Positions 1 through 9,326 are shown, numbered from the stretch's first letter. The stretch is 64,000 nucleotides of DNA from Phycisphaerae bacterium (GCA_024102815.1 JAGFJJ010000018.1:47199-111198), one strand, 5' to 3'. A program made the numbers and translations. The notes: a model not told the origin generated them from the sequence alone.

Positions 1-295
1 TCGCCGGATGCTGAAGCCGGCCGAGTACCTGCGATTCCTGCTCGAATCGCCGCAGGATGGAAGGGGTCGCGACGCCCGGACGGATAACCTTGAGGGCAAC
101 TGTTCGGCGCGGCTTCTCCTGCTCCGCCTCGAGCACCGTGCCCATGCCACCCTGACCGATGACCCGCACGACGCGATACTTCCCGATCCGCGGCGGCACC
201 CGAACCCCGCCGGACATGACCTGATCCGCACCGAGCGTCTCGGCCGATGCGACCGTTTCGCTCGTCCCAGACCCGGCGTCAGCATCGCCGTCCAT
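1..295 (-). CDS. Serine/threonine protein kinase, N-terminal part (cut by window edge)
   Basis: The first 98 residues of a Hanks-type (PknB-like) protein kinase are visible; the rest lies beyond the left edge. An acidic, Ser/Ala-rich leader of about 35 residues is followed by the kinase N-lobe. This contains the glycine-rich loop GQGGMG at residues 47-52, the ATP-anchoring lysine in VALKVI (Lys69) and the helix-C glutamate in RFEQE (Glu87). ATG at 293-295 is the first start in frame. Family knowledge predicts phosphorylation of Ser/Thr on target proteins. Any membrane or sensor domain would be in the missing C-terminal part, so the signal it responds to cannot be read. Confidence 0.9.
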   Translation of the reverse strand, partial: MDGDADAGSGTSETVASAETLGADQVMSGGVRVPPRIGKYRVVRVIGQGGMGTVLEAEQEKPRRTVALKVIRPGVATPSILRRFEQESQVLGRLQHPA

Positions 296-438
296 GTGTG
301 TCGCTCCTCGAGCCGGGCAGGCCCGTACCGCTCCGTTCAGATCGGGAGGCAAGAAAGATCACGAGAATGGACCCGAATCGGAAATCGTATCTTTGTCGAA
401 CAGCCGCCTCAAGCCGGAACCGTGCACGGAAGAGGCCG

Positions 439-2109
439 CTACTTCGTCGTTACAGTGGAGCACTCGCCCGGCTGTTCCGTTTCCCCGGAAGGAGCGTTAC
501 CTTGCTCGTCCAGCGGGCGCCAGAACCCGACAGTGTCCTCCTCCACCTTGCTGTAACCCTGCGTCTTGTATTTGCTGAATGAGTTGTAGCTCCAGGCAAG
601 AAAGTCCGAGTCGCCGCCGCCTTGCGTCGTAATCAGAAAGCGATTGGCGAGCTCACCAAATCCCCTCGCTTGATCGGCCGGCGAGGGCTTGTCGCCGCGG
701 TTGGCATCGACCGGCACCCAGCCATATCCGGGCAGATAAACCTGCGCCCACCGATGGAACGCCTCGTCGATACTCGCATCATCGCCCCGCACGACGATGC
801 TGCCCTGATACCGTGCGGGAAGTCCGGCGGCGCGGCACAAGGCAATAAACGTATACGTATATTCCGAGCAGGAACCCGTGCCGCGCTTCAGGACCACTTC
901 CGGAACATCCCATCCTCCAACCATCTGATATTCGAGTGAACCAATGACGAAATCGTAAATCTTCCGGGCGATCCAGTACGGGTTCTTCTCGTCGCCGACG
1001 ATCTCCCTGACTTTATCCTGCATGAAGGGGGAATCGATCCGGTAGCGCGAGCCATTGGCCGTGTACCTCGTCCGAATTTCGTCCGGGATGGCATCCAGTG
1101 TCCTCGTCCGTTCCGGCATGATCAGGTACCGGATGGCCGAGACTTCCACGTCGACATGGTAATCCAGTGAGGCCTTGGAACCCGCCGGCACCGTCTCCCA
1201 GCCGAACGTCGCGCACGGCTGCCCCCACTGATCCACAACGCGATTGGCGGGCTCACGAGAGAAAGCGACCGCACCAAGAAGCTTCTGCTCCGGAAGGTCC
1301 ACCGGCAGCCCTACGTTGACCCTCAGGTCCATGACCGTTCCGGGGCCGTAGTTGTTGAGCGCCCAGGTGTACTCCACCCTTGCCCGACGAGTATCGAAAA
1401 CCTGAAACATCTCATCGTCGTGAATGACGAGTTTGTAGATGGAGCCCTTCTGAAGGTCCACATTCCACAAGAATCCGTCGGCCCAGGTGAGACCGGCCGG
1501 ATATGGACCGGGCGCGGCGACGATGCCGATCACTTTTCCCTCCCTGGGCTCGACCATGTAAATCTCGTTCTTGATCCGATCACTGACCCACAAGTAGTGC
1601 CCGTCAAAGGCCAGGCACCGGGCCGATGGCTCCGGGGCATCGAAGTACCGGAGAATCGTCCCATCCTCGGGAAGGACTTCGTAGACCTTCCCGCCCGCAA
1701 GGACAAACAGGGTCTCCTCGGCGAATGCAAGTCCGGTCGCCTGCTCCGCCGGGGCCATGAACGCCCGCTCGACGACGCCTCTTTCCGGGTCAAGTGCCTG
1801 AATGAGTCCCGTGTGATCGTCCGAGACCCAGACAAGACCTTGGCCGAACGTCAGTCCATGCGGTTTGAGTGTGGGAGCATCCCACTCACGGGTCACCGAC
1901 CCGTCACGGGGATCAATTTGCCACAGCTTCGAAGTGCGCCAGTCCGCAAGGAGCAGCCGACTGCCGTCCCAAGCGAGACCGGATGGATAGGCAGACGGGC
2001 AGGCAATCGACCCGACAACGTCCCCCGGTGCCGCAAATGATACACGAGACGAAAGCAGCAACATTGTCGCAACGAAAAGGCATGCATAGTTGTTCTTGAT
2101 GACTCTCAT
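439..2109 (-). CDS. Secreted beta-propeller plus transglutaminase-like protein
   Basis: A 556-residue exported protein. The ATG at 2107-2109 is chosen because AAGGAG sits six bases upstream; a TTG five codons further upstream has no such site. A signal peptide (about residues 1-27) is followed by NHL/YVTN-like repeats to about residue 230 (recurring LAW/LTF, LLLADW, LWVSD). The C-terminal half is a transglutaminase-like cysteine protease domain with catalytic Cys414 in GTGSCSEYTY, His452 in EAFHRWAQVY and Asp468 in PVDANRGD. The triad is intact, so the enzyme is probably active outside the cytoplasm as a peptidase or cross-linking enzyme. The substrate is unknown. It is transcribed away from the kinase gene start with 143 bases between them. 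Confidence 0.85.
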   Translation of the reverse strand: MRVIKNNYACLFVATMLLLSSRVSFAAPGDVVGSIACPSAYPSGLAWDGSRLLLADWRTSKLWQIDPRDGSVTREWDAPTLKPHGLTFGQGLVWVSDDHTGLIQALDPERGVVERAFMAPAEQATGLAFAEETLFVLAGGKVYEVLPEDGTILRYFDAPEPSARCLAFDGHYLWVSDRIKNEIYMVEPREGKVIGIVAAPGPYPAGLTWADGFLWNVDLQKGSIYKLVIHDDEMFQVFDTRRARVEYTWALNNYGPGTVMDLRVNVGLPVDLPEQKLLGAVAFSREPANRVVDQWGQPCATFGWETVPAGSKASLDYHVDVEVSAIRYLIMPERTRTLDAIPDEIRTRYTANGSRYRIDSPFMQDKVREIVGDEKNPYWIARKIYDFVIGSLEYQMVGGWDVPEVVLKRGTGSCSEYTYTFIALCRAAGLPARYQGSIVVRGDDASIDEAFHRWAQVYLPGYGWVPVDANRGDKPSPADQARGFGELANRFLITTQGGGDSDFLAWSYNSFSKYKTQGYSKVEEDTVGFWRPLDEQGNAPSGETEQPGECSTVTTK

Positions 2110-2423
2110 GGCGGGCTCCTTCAATTGGGCGACGCGTTGCAGATGGTCGCGCGTCGAAAACCGAGATGCGCGGAAGGGTTGGCCGCACCCCGATGCAGCG
2201 CAGAAGCGACGTCAGCCATTCTACCTCTTGCACGGCAACGAACAAAGCGACCCGGGAAGTGCACTGCGGCGAGCCGCAGGATTGAGCGGCGCGGACTTCT
2301 TCAGCGACCTTGGGCCTCGCTTGCTTTCTTGATTCAAGGGGGCAGATCGTGGGGCAATTCGATACGCGCAGGGCGGGACCACAATATAACGCCCCCCCAG
2401 ACGTCTGAGCGCAGCCGCCGTAT
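2110..2423. other. Intergenic stretch between adenylate kinase and transglutaminase genes
   Basis: No credible gene is seen in these 314 bases. They hold the ribosome site and presumably the promoter of the downstream transglutaminase gene, and one copy of a short GAGCCGCAGG-type repeat at 2271-2297. No clear terminator for the adenylate kinase gene could be recognised. Confidence 0.6.
2271..2297. repeat. Short intergenic palindromic element, diverged copy
   Basis: Begins GAGCCGCAGG and ends GCGCGGAC, matching the two better copies at 15373-15400 and 40868-40895 at both ends and differing in the middle. Like them it lies between genes. It is the weakest of the three because its inner palindrome (CCGC against GCGG) is imperfect. 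Confidence 0.4.
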
Positions 2424-3029
2424 CTAGATTTTGCCCGGAACGACATCAACCAGGGAACCGGCGATATCGCGCAGCACCGCCAGCGGATGCTGATCGCCGT
2501 TGATGCGCAGGATGAGATCCTCGGGATAGGCATGCAGTACGGGCGCGGTTTCCCGATCGTAGACTTCGAGGCGGTTTTGAATCACTTTGCGGTCGGCGTC
2601 ATCAGGACGGCCTGACTTGGCGGCGCGATTGGCCAGTCGCGTGATCAGCGCCTCGCGATCCTCCACCACCAGGTAAACGATCCGTCTTACCTCGATCACG
2701 CCGCGCAGCAATTCCACCTGCTTGGTCGTCCGGGGAATACCGTCCAGGATCAACGTATGGTAACCCGGTCGGATCGCCTCCGCGCCGATCTTCTCCTCGA
2801 CGTGGTGACGGAAGACGCGAATGGTCAACTCGTCGGGAACCAGCAGGCCCTTCGTGGAGTAGGAAAGAAACTCCTTGCCGATGTCGGACTGCTTGTCCAG
2901 ACCCCGGAAGATATCGCCCATCGCCAGATGCACCAGGTTGGGCATCTGCCCCAGAATCACGCCCTGCGTGCCCTTCCCCGAACCCGGTCCGCCGAACATG
3001 AGGATGCTGGGATACGTGCTGCCCGCCAC
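2424..3029 (-). CDS. adk: Adenylate kinase (short-LID type)
   Basis: A 201-residue nucleoside monophosphate kinase, expected to interconvert ATP + AMP and 2 ADP in the cytosol. The P-loop GGPGSGKGT is at residues 13-21. It is followed by the AMP-site helix (HLAMGDIFR), the conserved LDGIPRTTKQ segment and a short LID region (RLANRAAKSGRPDD) without zinc cysteines. The start is taken as GTG at 3027-3029 because GGAGGAG lies just upstream. The open frame continues 78 codons further but overlaps the upstream gene and has no homologous content. It lies 37 bases downstream of the parvulin gene on the same strand, so the two are probably co-transcribed. LVPDELTIRVFRHHVEE is slightly unusual for Adk, so another NMP kinase specificity is possible. 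Confidence 0.88.
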   Translation of the reverse strand: MAGSTYPSILMFGGPGSGKGTQGVILGQMPNLVHLAMGDIFRGLDKQSDIGKEFLSYSTKGLLVPDELTIRVFRHHVEEKIGAEAIRPGYHTLILDGIPRTTKQVELLRGVIEVRRIVYLVVEDREALITRLANRAAKSGRPDDADRKVIQNRLEVYDRETAPVLHAYPEDLILRINGDQHPLAVLRDIAGSLVDVVPGKI

Positions 3030-3066
3030 GACGTTCTCCTCCAAAGGCGACTGAACCCCCAGGGGT

Positions 3067-4113
3067 CTATCGGCTGTTGCGTCCGTACTTCTTATCGAAC
3101 GCCTCCCGCAAGGCTGGAGACTGGATTGAAACCCGCGCATTCCGGAAAAGGCGCTGGTGAAGCTGTGCGATTCGCGGTTCCACGAGCCGGTCCTGCAACC
3201 GGCGTTCCAGCAGGGGTCGAACTTCTTCGAATGTCGGCGATTCCGCCGGAATGCGCTTCTCAACCTTGAGAACGTGATACCACTGCCCGATCCGCACCGG
3301 CACCGCCAACTCTCCCGGCGGCACGCTGAAGGCGGCCGCGCGGAACGCTTCCGGCACCGATTCGTCGTGCCGCGAGAATGGCTCCAGGAGCCCGTCGTTC
3401 AGCGCCCCGGCCGAGTTGAGACTGAACCGTCGCGCCAACGCGCCGAAATCCTCCCCCTCCCGCAGCCGATCCAACATCCGCTCCACCTCCACCGGTGAAC
3501 TCAATTGAATGTGACGCACCTGAACCCGCTCACCATACACTCGTCCATACTCACCGCGCAGATCATCCTCCGTAATGCGCAGCTCGTCGAGCGCCAGTCG
3601 CCGGAGCAGGGCGTTGCGGCGAATCGCCAGAAGGTACTCCTCACGCGAAACGTTCCGATCTTCTAGCAGTTGGACAAGCAGGTCCTCGGCCGATAAACGG
3701 TCATACGCCCGACCCGTGATCGCCGTCAGCGGATCGATCAGCTTCCGCAGGGCCCGATCGTATTCCTCATCGATATCAGCTTGGGTGACATGCAGGCCGC
3801 GCTCCGTCGTGATCCGTTCCGCCGCCACCAGTACGATCATCTGTTCGAGCAGTGCCGGCCCGTGTGAGCGAAGTAGAACGTCGACGAACTCAGAGACGGC
3901 GATCGGCCGGTCGTCGATTCTCGCCAAGACGTCGTCGTCCCTGAGCGCGTCCGAACGGGCCGACTCGTTTCCATGCGATCGCCGCGGCTGCGCCTGTCGA
4001 TCACCACCGGACTCCGCCGCCGTGATCGATTCCCCCACACGCGGCATGGAAGAGCTTGACGGAGTCGCACAACCCGAAACGAGCACGAGCCCCACCGTCC
4101 CGATCAGGGCCAT
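3067..4113 (-). CDS. Parvulin-type peptidyl-prolyl isomerase lipoprotein (SurA/PrsA-like)
   Basis: A 348-residue predicted periplasmic folding factor. From ATG 4113 the protein starts with a lipoprotein signal ending LVSGC (Cys15). A SurA-like chaperone helical region (about residues 60-190) is followed by one PpiC/parvulin domain (about 195-290: VQVRHIQL, GEDFGALARRFS, GQWYHVLKVEKR) and a basic helical tail. The open frame extends upstream to 4347, but that extension is Arg-rich, low in complexity and has no ribosome site. A start slightly upstream giving a longer basic n-region cannot be excluded. It likely assists folding of exported or outer-membrane proteins. adk follows 37 bases downstream. 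Confidence 0.85.
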   Translation of the reverse strand: MALIGTVGLVLVSGCATPSSSSMPRVGESITAAESGGDRQAQPRRSHGNESARSDALRDDDVLARIDDRPIAVSEFVDVLLRSHGPALLEQMIVLVAAERITTERGLHVTQADIDEEYDRALRKLIDPLTAITGRAYDRLSAEDLLVQLLEDRNVSREEYLLAIRRNALLRRLALDELRITEDDLRGEYGRVYGERVQVRHIQLSSPVEVERMLDRLREGEDFGALARRFSLNSAGALNDGLLEPFSRHDESVPEAFRAAAFSVPPGELAVPVRIGQWYHVLKVEKRIPAESPTFEEVRPLLERRLQDRLVEPRIAQLHQRLFRNARVSIQSPALREAFDKKYGRNSR

Positions 4114-4368
4114 GCCCGGCCGTTCGCCGACCCGCCGTCTGCTCCGGGCCCGCCTCGTCCTCCACAGCCGAGGCTTTCCAGGATCTCGGCTTCCTCGCTG
4201 ATTTGGCCAGTCCGTCAAGTGATCGATCCTTGCGAATTGCCTTCGACAACGACCGTAGCAGCGGCCCCGGGCGGGGTCAATCAGGGCGCCGGACAAGCGC
4301 GCCGAACCGGACGTCCTCTGGTTCGATTGCCGGACGTCCCGTATCATCCTTGAAGAGCGGTATCAGGG

Positions 4369-5154
4369 ATGAGCGAATCAGGCAGCAACACAGAGGTCAT
4401 CATTCTCGGCAGCGGAACTTCCCATGGCGTGCCCATGATCGGCTGCCACTGTGATGTCTGCACTTCCGACAACGTGCGCGACAAGCGAACGCGCCCCAGC
4501 ATCTGGGTCCGCACGAACGGCATCTGCATTCTCGTCGATACCGCCCCGGAACTCCGCCTGCAATGCGTGGCCAATGGCATCGACCATCTCGATGCCGTGC
4601 TCTTCACGCACCACCACGCCGACCACGTCGTCGGTCTGGACGATCTCCGTCGGTACAACTGGCTCACGCGTCAGACGGTAAGATGCTATGGTACCGAGCG
4701 CACCCTCGATCGCATCCGCCGCATGTTCGCCTATGCTTTCGAACCCGCCCCGGACTCGCCCCACAGCCGCCCGAACCTTGAACTCATCACCATCGATGAA
4801 ACGCCCTTCGACGTTCGCGGCGAACGTATTGTCCCCATTCCGCTGATGCACGGGCCGTTACCCGTCATGGGATTTCGATTCGGACGCTTTGCCTATTGCA
4901 CCGATTGCAGCTTCATACCCGACGATTCCATGGAACGACTCCGCGATCTCGACGTGCTCGTACTGGACGCCCTCCGCCGCACACCCCACCCCACGCACTT
5001 CAATCTCGAGCAGGCGGTAGCCGCCGCAACCCAGATTGCTGCCCGGAAAACCTATTTCACGCACATCGCCCATGAGCTGATGCATGAAGACACCAATGAC
5101 GAGCTGCCCGACGGAATGGAGCTCGCCTTCGACGGCCAGCACATCACCTTGTAA
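4369..5154 (+). CDS. Metallo-beta-lactamase fold hydrolase, PhnP-like
   Basis: A 261-residue cytosolic protein. The metal-binding signature HHHADH is at residues 81-86. Further ligands are expected in PLMHGPLPVMG, CTDCSF and YFTHIAHEL. The N-terminal GSGTSHGVP and the CHCDVC cysteine cluster are typical of the PhnP/phosphoribosyl cyclic phosphodiesterase-like branch, where the cysteines hold a structural zinc. Known relatives hydrolyse cyclic phosphodiesters such as phosphoribosyl 1,2-cyclic phosphate. No phn genes are nearby, so the substrate here is open. It is divergent from the parvulin gene. Confidence 0.85.
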   Translation: MSESGSNTEVIILGSGTSHGVPMIGCHCDVCTSDNVRDKRTRPSIWVRTNGICILVDTAPELRLQCVANGIDHLDAVLFTHHHADHVVGLDDLRRYNWLTRQTVRCYGTERTLDRIRRMFAYAFEPAPDSPHSRPNLELITIDETPFDVRGERIVPIPLMHGPLPVMGFRFGRFAYCTDCSFIPDDSMERLRDLDVLVLDALRRTPHPTHFNLEQAVAAATQIAARKTYFTHIAHELMHEDTNDELPDGMELAFDGQHITL

Positions 5155-5260
5155 CGGCGCGGGCCGGGTCCCGCCCCACGCGAACGTCTTTGTCCAGTGT
5201 GCCAATGCTCCTACGCTTGGGCGGCGCCTCTCGAATGCCGCTTGCCTTTGGCTCGTGTGC

Positions 5261-5278
5261 CACTGCTCTCGAGCAGTG
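5261..5278. repeat. Perfect inverted repeat between genes
   Basis: Arms CACTGCTC and GAGCAGTG flank a two-base centre. The preceding bases GTGTGCCACTGCT echo GTGTGCCAATGCT about 60 bases earlier (near 5198), so this may be part of a small degenerate repeat. No T-run follows on either strand, so it is not a standard terminator. Confidence 0.4.
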
Positions 5279-5504
5279 CATCGTAAACGCCGCGTGTCCT
5301 CAACCCGCGTAGGTTTCTCCGCCTGCCAGCAAGTACCCCGGCGACACCATTCGACCCGTGATCCCCCCGCTTGTACCACGGACGCTCACTTGCGTTCGTC
5401 CCGCGGATTACTAGTTTGATAGGATGCGCCGTGCCGAAGATATGAGCTGGAGAAGCTTCTCCCCATCAGGGGATGGAACTGTCGGCTCCGACGAGGTTCG
5501 CTTG

Positions 5505-6605
5505 ATGTCGCAAGAACGATCGCCCGTCAGCCACGCCGCCGAAGCCGGCAATGTCACCGGAACTGCGTTGCCGCGACGGCCCTGGCGTTCCATTGCCACA
5601 GGGGCAACCCGTCGCCGCATCTTCTCAACCGCAGCCATCCTGTCGATCCTGCTCCTCAGCGGATGTGCCGTCGTACGAAAACACCAGGCCAAGCGCCACG
5701 TGGCACGGGGAGACGAGCTGCTCCAAGCGGACCACTTGGATGAAGCACTGGCGGAATTCGAAGCTGCGGCCGAGGTCGCCCCCCAACTGGCCGTCGTTCA
5801 CTCCCGGCTGGGCAACCTCTACGAACGGATGGGCGACTACACGCGGGCCATTGACGCATTCGTGGAAGCCGTCCGGCGCGATCCTCGGTCCTTCGACGAC
5901 ACCTTCAGCCTTGCCCGCCTCTACCAACTGACCAATCAGTTGGTGGATGCCATTCGAGCCTATCTTCATGCCGTGGAGCTGCGCCCCAACGACGCACAAA
6001 CCCAGCTCAATCTTGGAACCTGCTACCACCAGAGCGGCGACTACGCCCAGGCCGTGGTTCGTTTTGAGAAGGCCATTGAACTCGATCCTTCCACTCCCGA
6101 AGCATTTGTAAACCTGGGCGTTTCGTTGGACGCCCAGGGCAAACATTACGAAGCTGTCAGGGCGTATCGAGAAGCTCTTGAACGCGACAGTCAGCAGCCG
6201 ATGGTGCTGGTCAATCTCGCCAAGACCTATATGAAGCAGGATCGGCTCAAGCTGGCACGGCAGGCCTTGGAGCAGGCCGTCCGCATGGATGACCGTCTCG
6301 CCGAAGCGCATGAGGCCCTGGGATATTGCCTCTTTCGCATGCGCGAAATGGATGCCGCCGCGGAGAGCTATCGCCGGGCGCTGGCTTGCGATTGGCGACT
6401 CCCCAGAGCACACGCCGGACTGGGTTCGATCAAGATGCTGGCCTATCTCTCCCAACCGGACCGCAACGACCTGCGCGAAGAGGCCCTGGAACATTGGCAT
6501 CGGTCTCTCGAGCTCGCGCCCGACCAGCCCAAGATTCGATCACTTATCGAACGATACCGCGTTTCCCGGTCCGACCCGAGTGCAGCACTACTTGACGGGG
6601 GATGA
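5505..6605 (+). CDS. TPR-repeat lipoprotein
   Basis: A 366-residue protein with a lipoprotein signal (h-region IFSTAAILSILLLSGC) followed by at least seven tetratricopeptide repeats, for example ARGDELLQADHLDEALAEFE and LGNLYERMGDYTRAIDAFVE. TPR arrays act as protein-protein scaffolds. The lipobox places this one on the periplasmic face of a membrane. The open frame begins at ATG 5424. ATG 5505 is preferred because GAGG precedes it at good spacing, but the n-region is still long and the true start could be further downstream. No enzymatic domain is present. Confidence 0.8.
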   Translation: MSQERSPVSHAAEAGNVTGTALPRRPWRSIATGATRRRIFSTAAILSILLLSGCAVVRKHQAKRHVARGDELLQADHLDEALAEFEAAAEVAPQLAVVHSRLGNLYERMGDYTRAIDAFVEAVRRDPRSFDDTFSLARLYQLTNQLVDAIRAYLHAVELRPNDAQTQLNLGTCYHQSGDYAQAVVRFEKAIELDPSTPEAFVNLGVSLDAQGKHYEAVRAYREALERDSQQPMVLVNLAKTYMKQDRLKLARQALEQAVRMDDRLAEAHEALGYCLFRMREMDAAAESYRRALACDWRLPRAHAGLGSIKMLAYLSQPDRNDLREEALEHWHRSLELAPDQPKIRSLIERYRVSRSDPSAALLDGG

Positions 6606-7030
6606 TCCAAACGCGCGTAATTGCCGATCAGAAAGAGATTCACGGGGTTTCCGGACTGGGAATCGGCATGCGGTTGTGTACCCTTGACCTCCGACGGGGT
6701 ATTTGGATACGATGTATTCGACGCGGGGGAAGAACCCACAAGCGTCATGAGTTGAGCTTCGCGAGAGGAGGCTTACTCCTGGTTGATCCGGTACTTGGGT
6801 CGGAGATGCCGGAACTGCTGGTGTAAAGATAGCACCGCACAGGAGTTGCCTGCCCAGGAATCCGTTTCTGCTCACCCCAGTTTCATCGCCGCCGCATAAC
6901 ACTCCATCATTCTCACCCTGTTAGATGCCCTCCGCAGGGCTGCGCGATCGCAGCGGGCAAGGGACGCCTTCCATCCACGGTCCGTACGAGGGGCGGAACG
7001 ATTTGGTATTCGAACAACTCGATTCTCGTC
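6606..7030. other. Intergenic stretch between convergent genes
   Basis: About 425 bases between the TPR lipoprotein and yidD, which face each other. Only short overlapping frames with no recognisable protein features are present. No clear hairpin-plus-T terminator or RNA gene was recognised. Confidence 0.5.
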
Positions 7031-7345
7031 TCAAGGTACGGGATCGATTCCGCCGCGCGAAAAGGGATGGCAGCGGATGAGTCGCCGTGCCGTCATGATC
7101 GAGCCGCGAATGGCGCCGTGTCGCTGCAGGGCCTCGATGGCGTATTCGCTGCAGGATGGGCAGAACTTGCACTGTCCGACCAGGTGCGGCCGGATGGCAA
7201 ACTGGTAGCCTCGAATCAGAAACACGGGGATGGCGACAAACGTCGTATTGAGCGCGCGGCCGAGTCTCCCGGGCAGACCCAACGGTCGGGAAAAAGAACT
7301 TGTTGCTGGGGACTGATCCACGACAGACGGAATGGTATTCCGCAA
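7031..7345 (-). CDS. yidD: Membrane protein insertion efficiency factor YidD
   Basis: A 104-residue protein with the YidD core: a membrane-associating helix (TFVAIPVFLIRGYQFAIRP), the FCPSCSEYA signature at about residues 61-69, then AIEALQRHGAIRGSIMTARRLIRCHPF. Family members assist YidC-dependent insertion of inner-membrane proteins. The N-terminal 30 residues are extra compared with typical YidD (about 70-85 aa), so the TTG at 7345 is doubtful and translation may start nearer GRALNTTF or at GTG in SVVDQ. It lies 37 bases downstream of an acidic tail-anchored protein gene. rnpA, rpmH and yidC, the usual neighbours, are not in the window. Confidence 0.85.
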   Translation of the reverse strand: MRNTIPSVVDQSPATSSFSRPLGLPGRLGRALNTTFVAIPVFLIRGYQFAIRPHLVGQCKFCPSCSEYAIEALQRHGAIRGSIMTARRLIRCHPFSRGGIDPVP

Positions 7346-7382
7346 TTGCCCGACGTCCAGGCAAGTCCATGATATCGCGTTT

Positions 7383-8339
7383 TCAGCGAAATAAAGACAC
7401 GATCAGCAGAATGACCGCCGTCGCGGCCGTGGCCAACGCGCAAAGACCCACGATCTCCCGGACCCGGTCACCAGAGCGAGCCAGTGGGCGATCCACCCAT
7501 TCCACCAGCGAGACGCCCGCGTTTGCCGCAGAGTGCGCAAGACCTTCGGCCGAACGGAGAAGCACACGCTTCGCGGAGCCCCCGGCAGCTCTCTCTTCCG
7601 TCCCTTCGGACGCGCCGTCCCCGCCCGCTGTAACCTCACCTTCCTCCTCGATCGATGGGATGGAATCATCGTCGAACATCGCCTCGGGATCGATGGGCTC
7701 CGGGGGCTTGGAGAACGAAGAAATACGCCCGACCCCCGATTTGGGCCCGGGCTTGGGGTCGCGGGCCGCAGACTCTTCGCCCGGATCCGATTCGACACCG
7801 CCCGGCGTGGAACGACTTTGATCGGCGATGCTCTCAATCCCATCGTGATCCGTTGTTTCTTGTACACCCTCCGTGACAGGCCGCCCGATTCCACGCTTAT
7901 CTTCCTGTAACGGGTCGGCCGGTTCCGCCGACCTTGTGAACTCCGACATGAAGTCGGGAATCTCATCACCGGAAGATGGGGAGTCAGATGGAGCTTCGAG
8001 AGGATCGCCCAGATTGGCGTCGAGTTTCCCGGTGTGGGATTTCGTGCTGGACGGCCCAAGGGCCTGCCGCGTTTGGCCCAGAAGCTCGTCAACTTCGCCG
8101 ATCTGGCGTTCCACGGCTTCCGTGGTCGATTCGCCGCCGACAGCGTCCAGATCGGAGAGGGAATCACGCTCGGCGCCTCCGGCGTCGACGCGCCCGAGAT
8201 CGGACGAGACCTCATCTACCAAAGCCGCCGCCTGCGCCAGCAGGGCATCGAGATCCTGCTCGCCCCCTTCTGAGGGTTCCGGGGCCTGATCGGGTCGATT
8301 CTGGTCGCCGGGCGACGGCGACTTCGGTTCATCCGGCAT
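7383..8339 (-). CDS. Acidic protein with C-terminal membrane anchor, unknown function
   Basis: Not recognised as a known family. A 318-residue protein: about 290 residues rich in Asp, Glu, Ser, Pro and Gly and probably largely disordered, ending in one hydrophobic segment (VGLCALATAATAVILLIVSLF). This is a tail-anchor-like layout with the acidic region probably in the cytoplasm. A short helical stretch near residues 28-50 (LDALLAQAAALVDEVSSDLG) and another at 75-95 (VERQIGEVDELLGQTRQAL) could form coiled coils. ATG 8337-8339 has GGAG upstream. yidD follows 37 bases downstream, so co-transcription and a membrane-biogenesis link are possible but unproven. Confidence 0.65.
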   Translation of the reverse strand: MPDEPKSPSPGDQNRPDQAPEPSEGGEQDLDALLAQAAALVDEVSSDLGRVDAGGAERDSLSDLDAVGGESTTEAVERQIGEVDELLGQTRQALGPSSTKSHTGKLDANLGDPLEAPSDSPSSGDEIPDFMSEFTRSAEPADPLQEDKRGIGRPVTEGVQETTDHDGIESIADQSRSTPGGVESDPGEESAARDPKPGPKSGVGRISSFSKPPEPIDPEAMFDDDSIPSIEEEGEVTAGGDGASEGTEERAAGGSAKRVLLRSAEGLAHSAANAGVSLVEWVDRPLARSGDRVREIVGLCALATAATAVILLIVSLFR

Positions 8340-8510
8340 GGGAAACTCCGCTGCCGCTTTCGATGGGGCAATAACGAGGTCTCACGATTTCCGACCCATG
8401 TTTATCGGTCCTCGAAAACCGAAACCTGAGCGCAGGAGCTCTGAGTGGCATTTCATAATGTAGGACTTGTACCGATTTCTCAGGCGCCCCGCGATGAAAC
8501 ACGGCGTAAG

Positions 8511-9263
8511 ATGAAGCGCATGCCTCCCCCACGGCTGTATTGTCCGGTCCTTTCCTCAGGGAGCCTTACCCTCTCACCGGAGGAATCGCATCATGCCGTC
8601 AACGTTCTCCGGCTCGGCAAGGGCGCGCGCGTCGTGGTTTTCGACGGTGCCGGACGGGAGGCGGAGGCGGAGGTGGAATCGGCCGACCGCCGACGGCTTC
8701 GAGTGACCGCGGAGACGGTCATTGAGTACCCGTTCGACGCCCCCCTGCGTACCACCCTGGCCGTGGCCGTTCCCAAGGCGCATCGCCAGGGATTCCTGGT
8801 GGAGAAATGTACCGAGCTTGGTGTCGAGGCGATCTGGCCGCTCATGTCCAAATTCAGCGTGGCCCGCACCGGAGCCGGCGGCGTCGAGCGTCTTCGGCGT
8901 CGTGCGATCGAAGCCGCCAAGCAGAGCGGGCGGAGATGGCTTCCCGACGTTCGTGCCGCGATGACCTTTCAGCAGTGCTGCCAATTGTGGTCGCAGTTCG
9001 ACTGCGTGGCACTGGCTCATCCGGGATCACCCAATGGTGAACTCTGCGATATCCTGGACGGCCAGCCCTTGCCCGGACGCATGTTGGTCATGGTCGGTCC
9101 GGAGGGCGGATGGTCGCCCGAGGAGATCCGCCAGTCACGGACGAACGGCGCCCGGTTCATCGGTCTGGGCGACTCGGTCCTTCGCACCGAAACCGCCGCC
9201 TTGGCCGTTTGCGCCGTAATCTTCCTGGCAGCGAATCGAGCCGACCGATCGCAACCCTCTTGA
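8511..9263 (+). CDS. rsmE: 16S rRNA (uracil-1498-N3)-methyltransferase RsmE
   Basis: About 250 residues of a SPOUT-family methyltransferase. The N-terminal PUA-like part contains the typical LSPEESHHAVNVLRLGKG. The knotted C-terminal domain contains AVPKAHRQGFLVEKCTELGV, KQSGRRWLPDV, MVGPEGGWSPEE and the final RTETAALAVCAVI, all diagnostic for RsmE. It methylates N3 of U1498 in 16S rRNA using S-adenosylmethionine. Two close ATG codons (8511 and 8520) could each be the start, and neither has a strong ribosome site. The frame also runs further upstream to 8445 without family content. Confidence 0.93.
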   Translation: MKRMPPPRLYCPVLSSGSLTLSPEESHHAVNVLRLGKGARVVVFDGAGREAEAEVESADRRRLRVTAETVIEYPFDAPLRTTLAVAVPKAHRQGFLVEKCTELGVEAIWPLMSKFSVARTGAGGVERLRRRAIEAAKQSGRRWLPDVRAAMTFQQCCQLWSQFDCVALAHPGSPNGELCDILDGQPLPGRMLVMVGPEGGWSPEEIRQSRTNGARFIGLGDSVLRTETAALAVCAVIFLAANRADRSQPS

Positions 9264-9326
9264 ATAACGCCGCAGCCGACCGGTGGCACGCTCGCCGCGA
9301 ACAGGCAGGTGTTCTACAATCGGGCC

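Noticed and set aside
4114..4347. Upstream extension of the parvulin lipoprotein frame
   Set aside because: It would bury the lipoprotein signal at residue 79; the added sequence is Arg-rich with no family similarity.
6921..7370. 149-codon minus-strand frame overlapping yidD
   Set aside because: It overlaps yidD in another frame; only the yidD frame carries the FCPSCSEYA signature.
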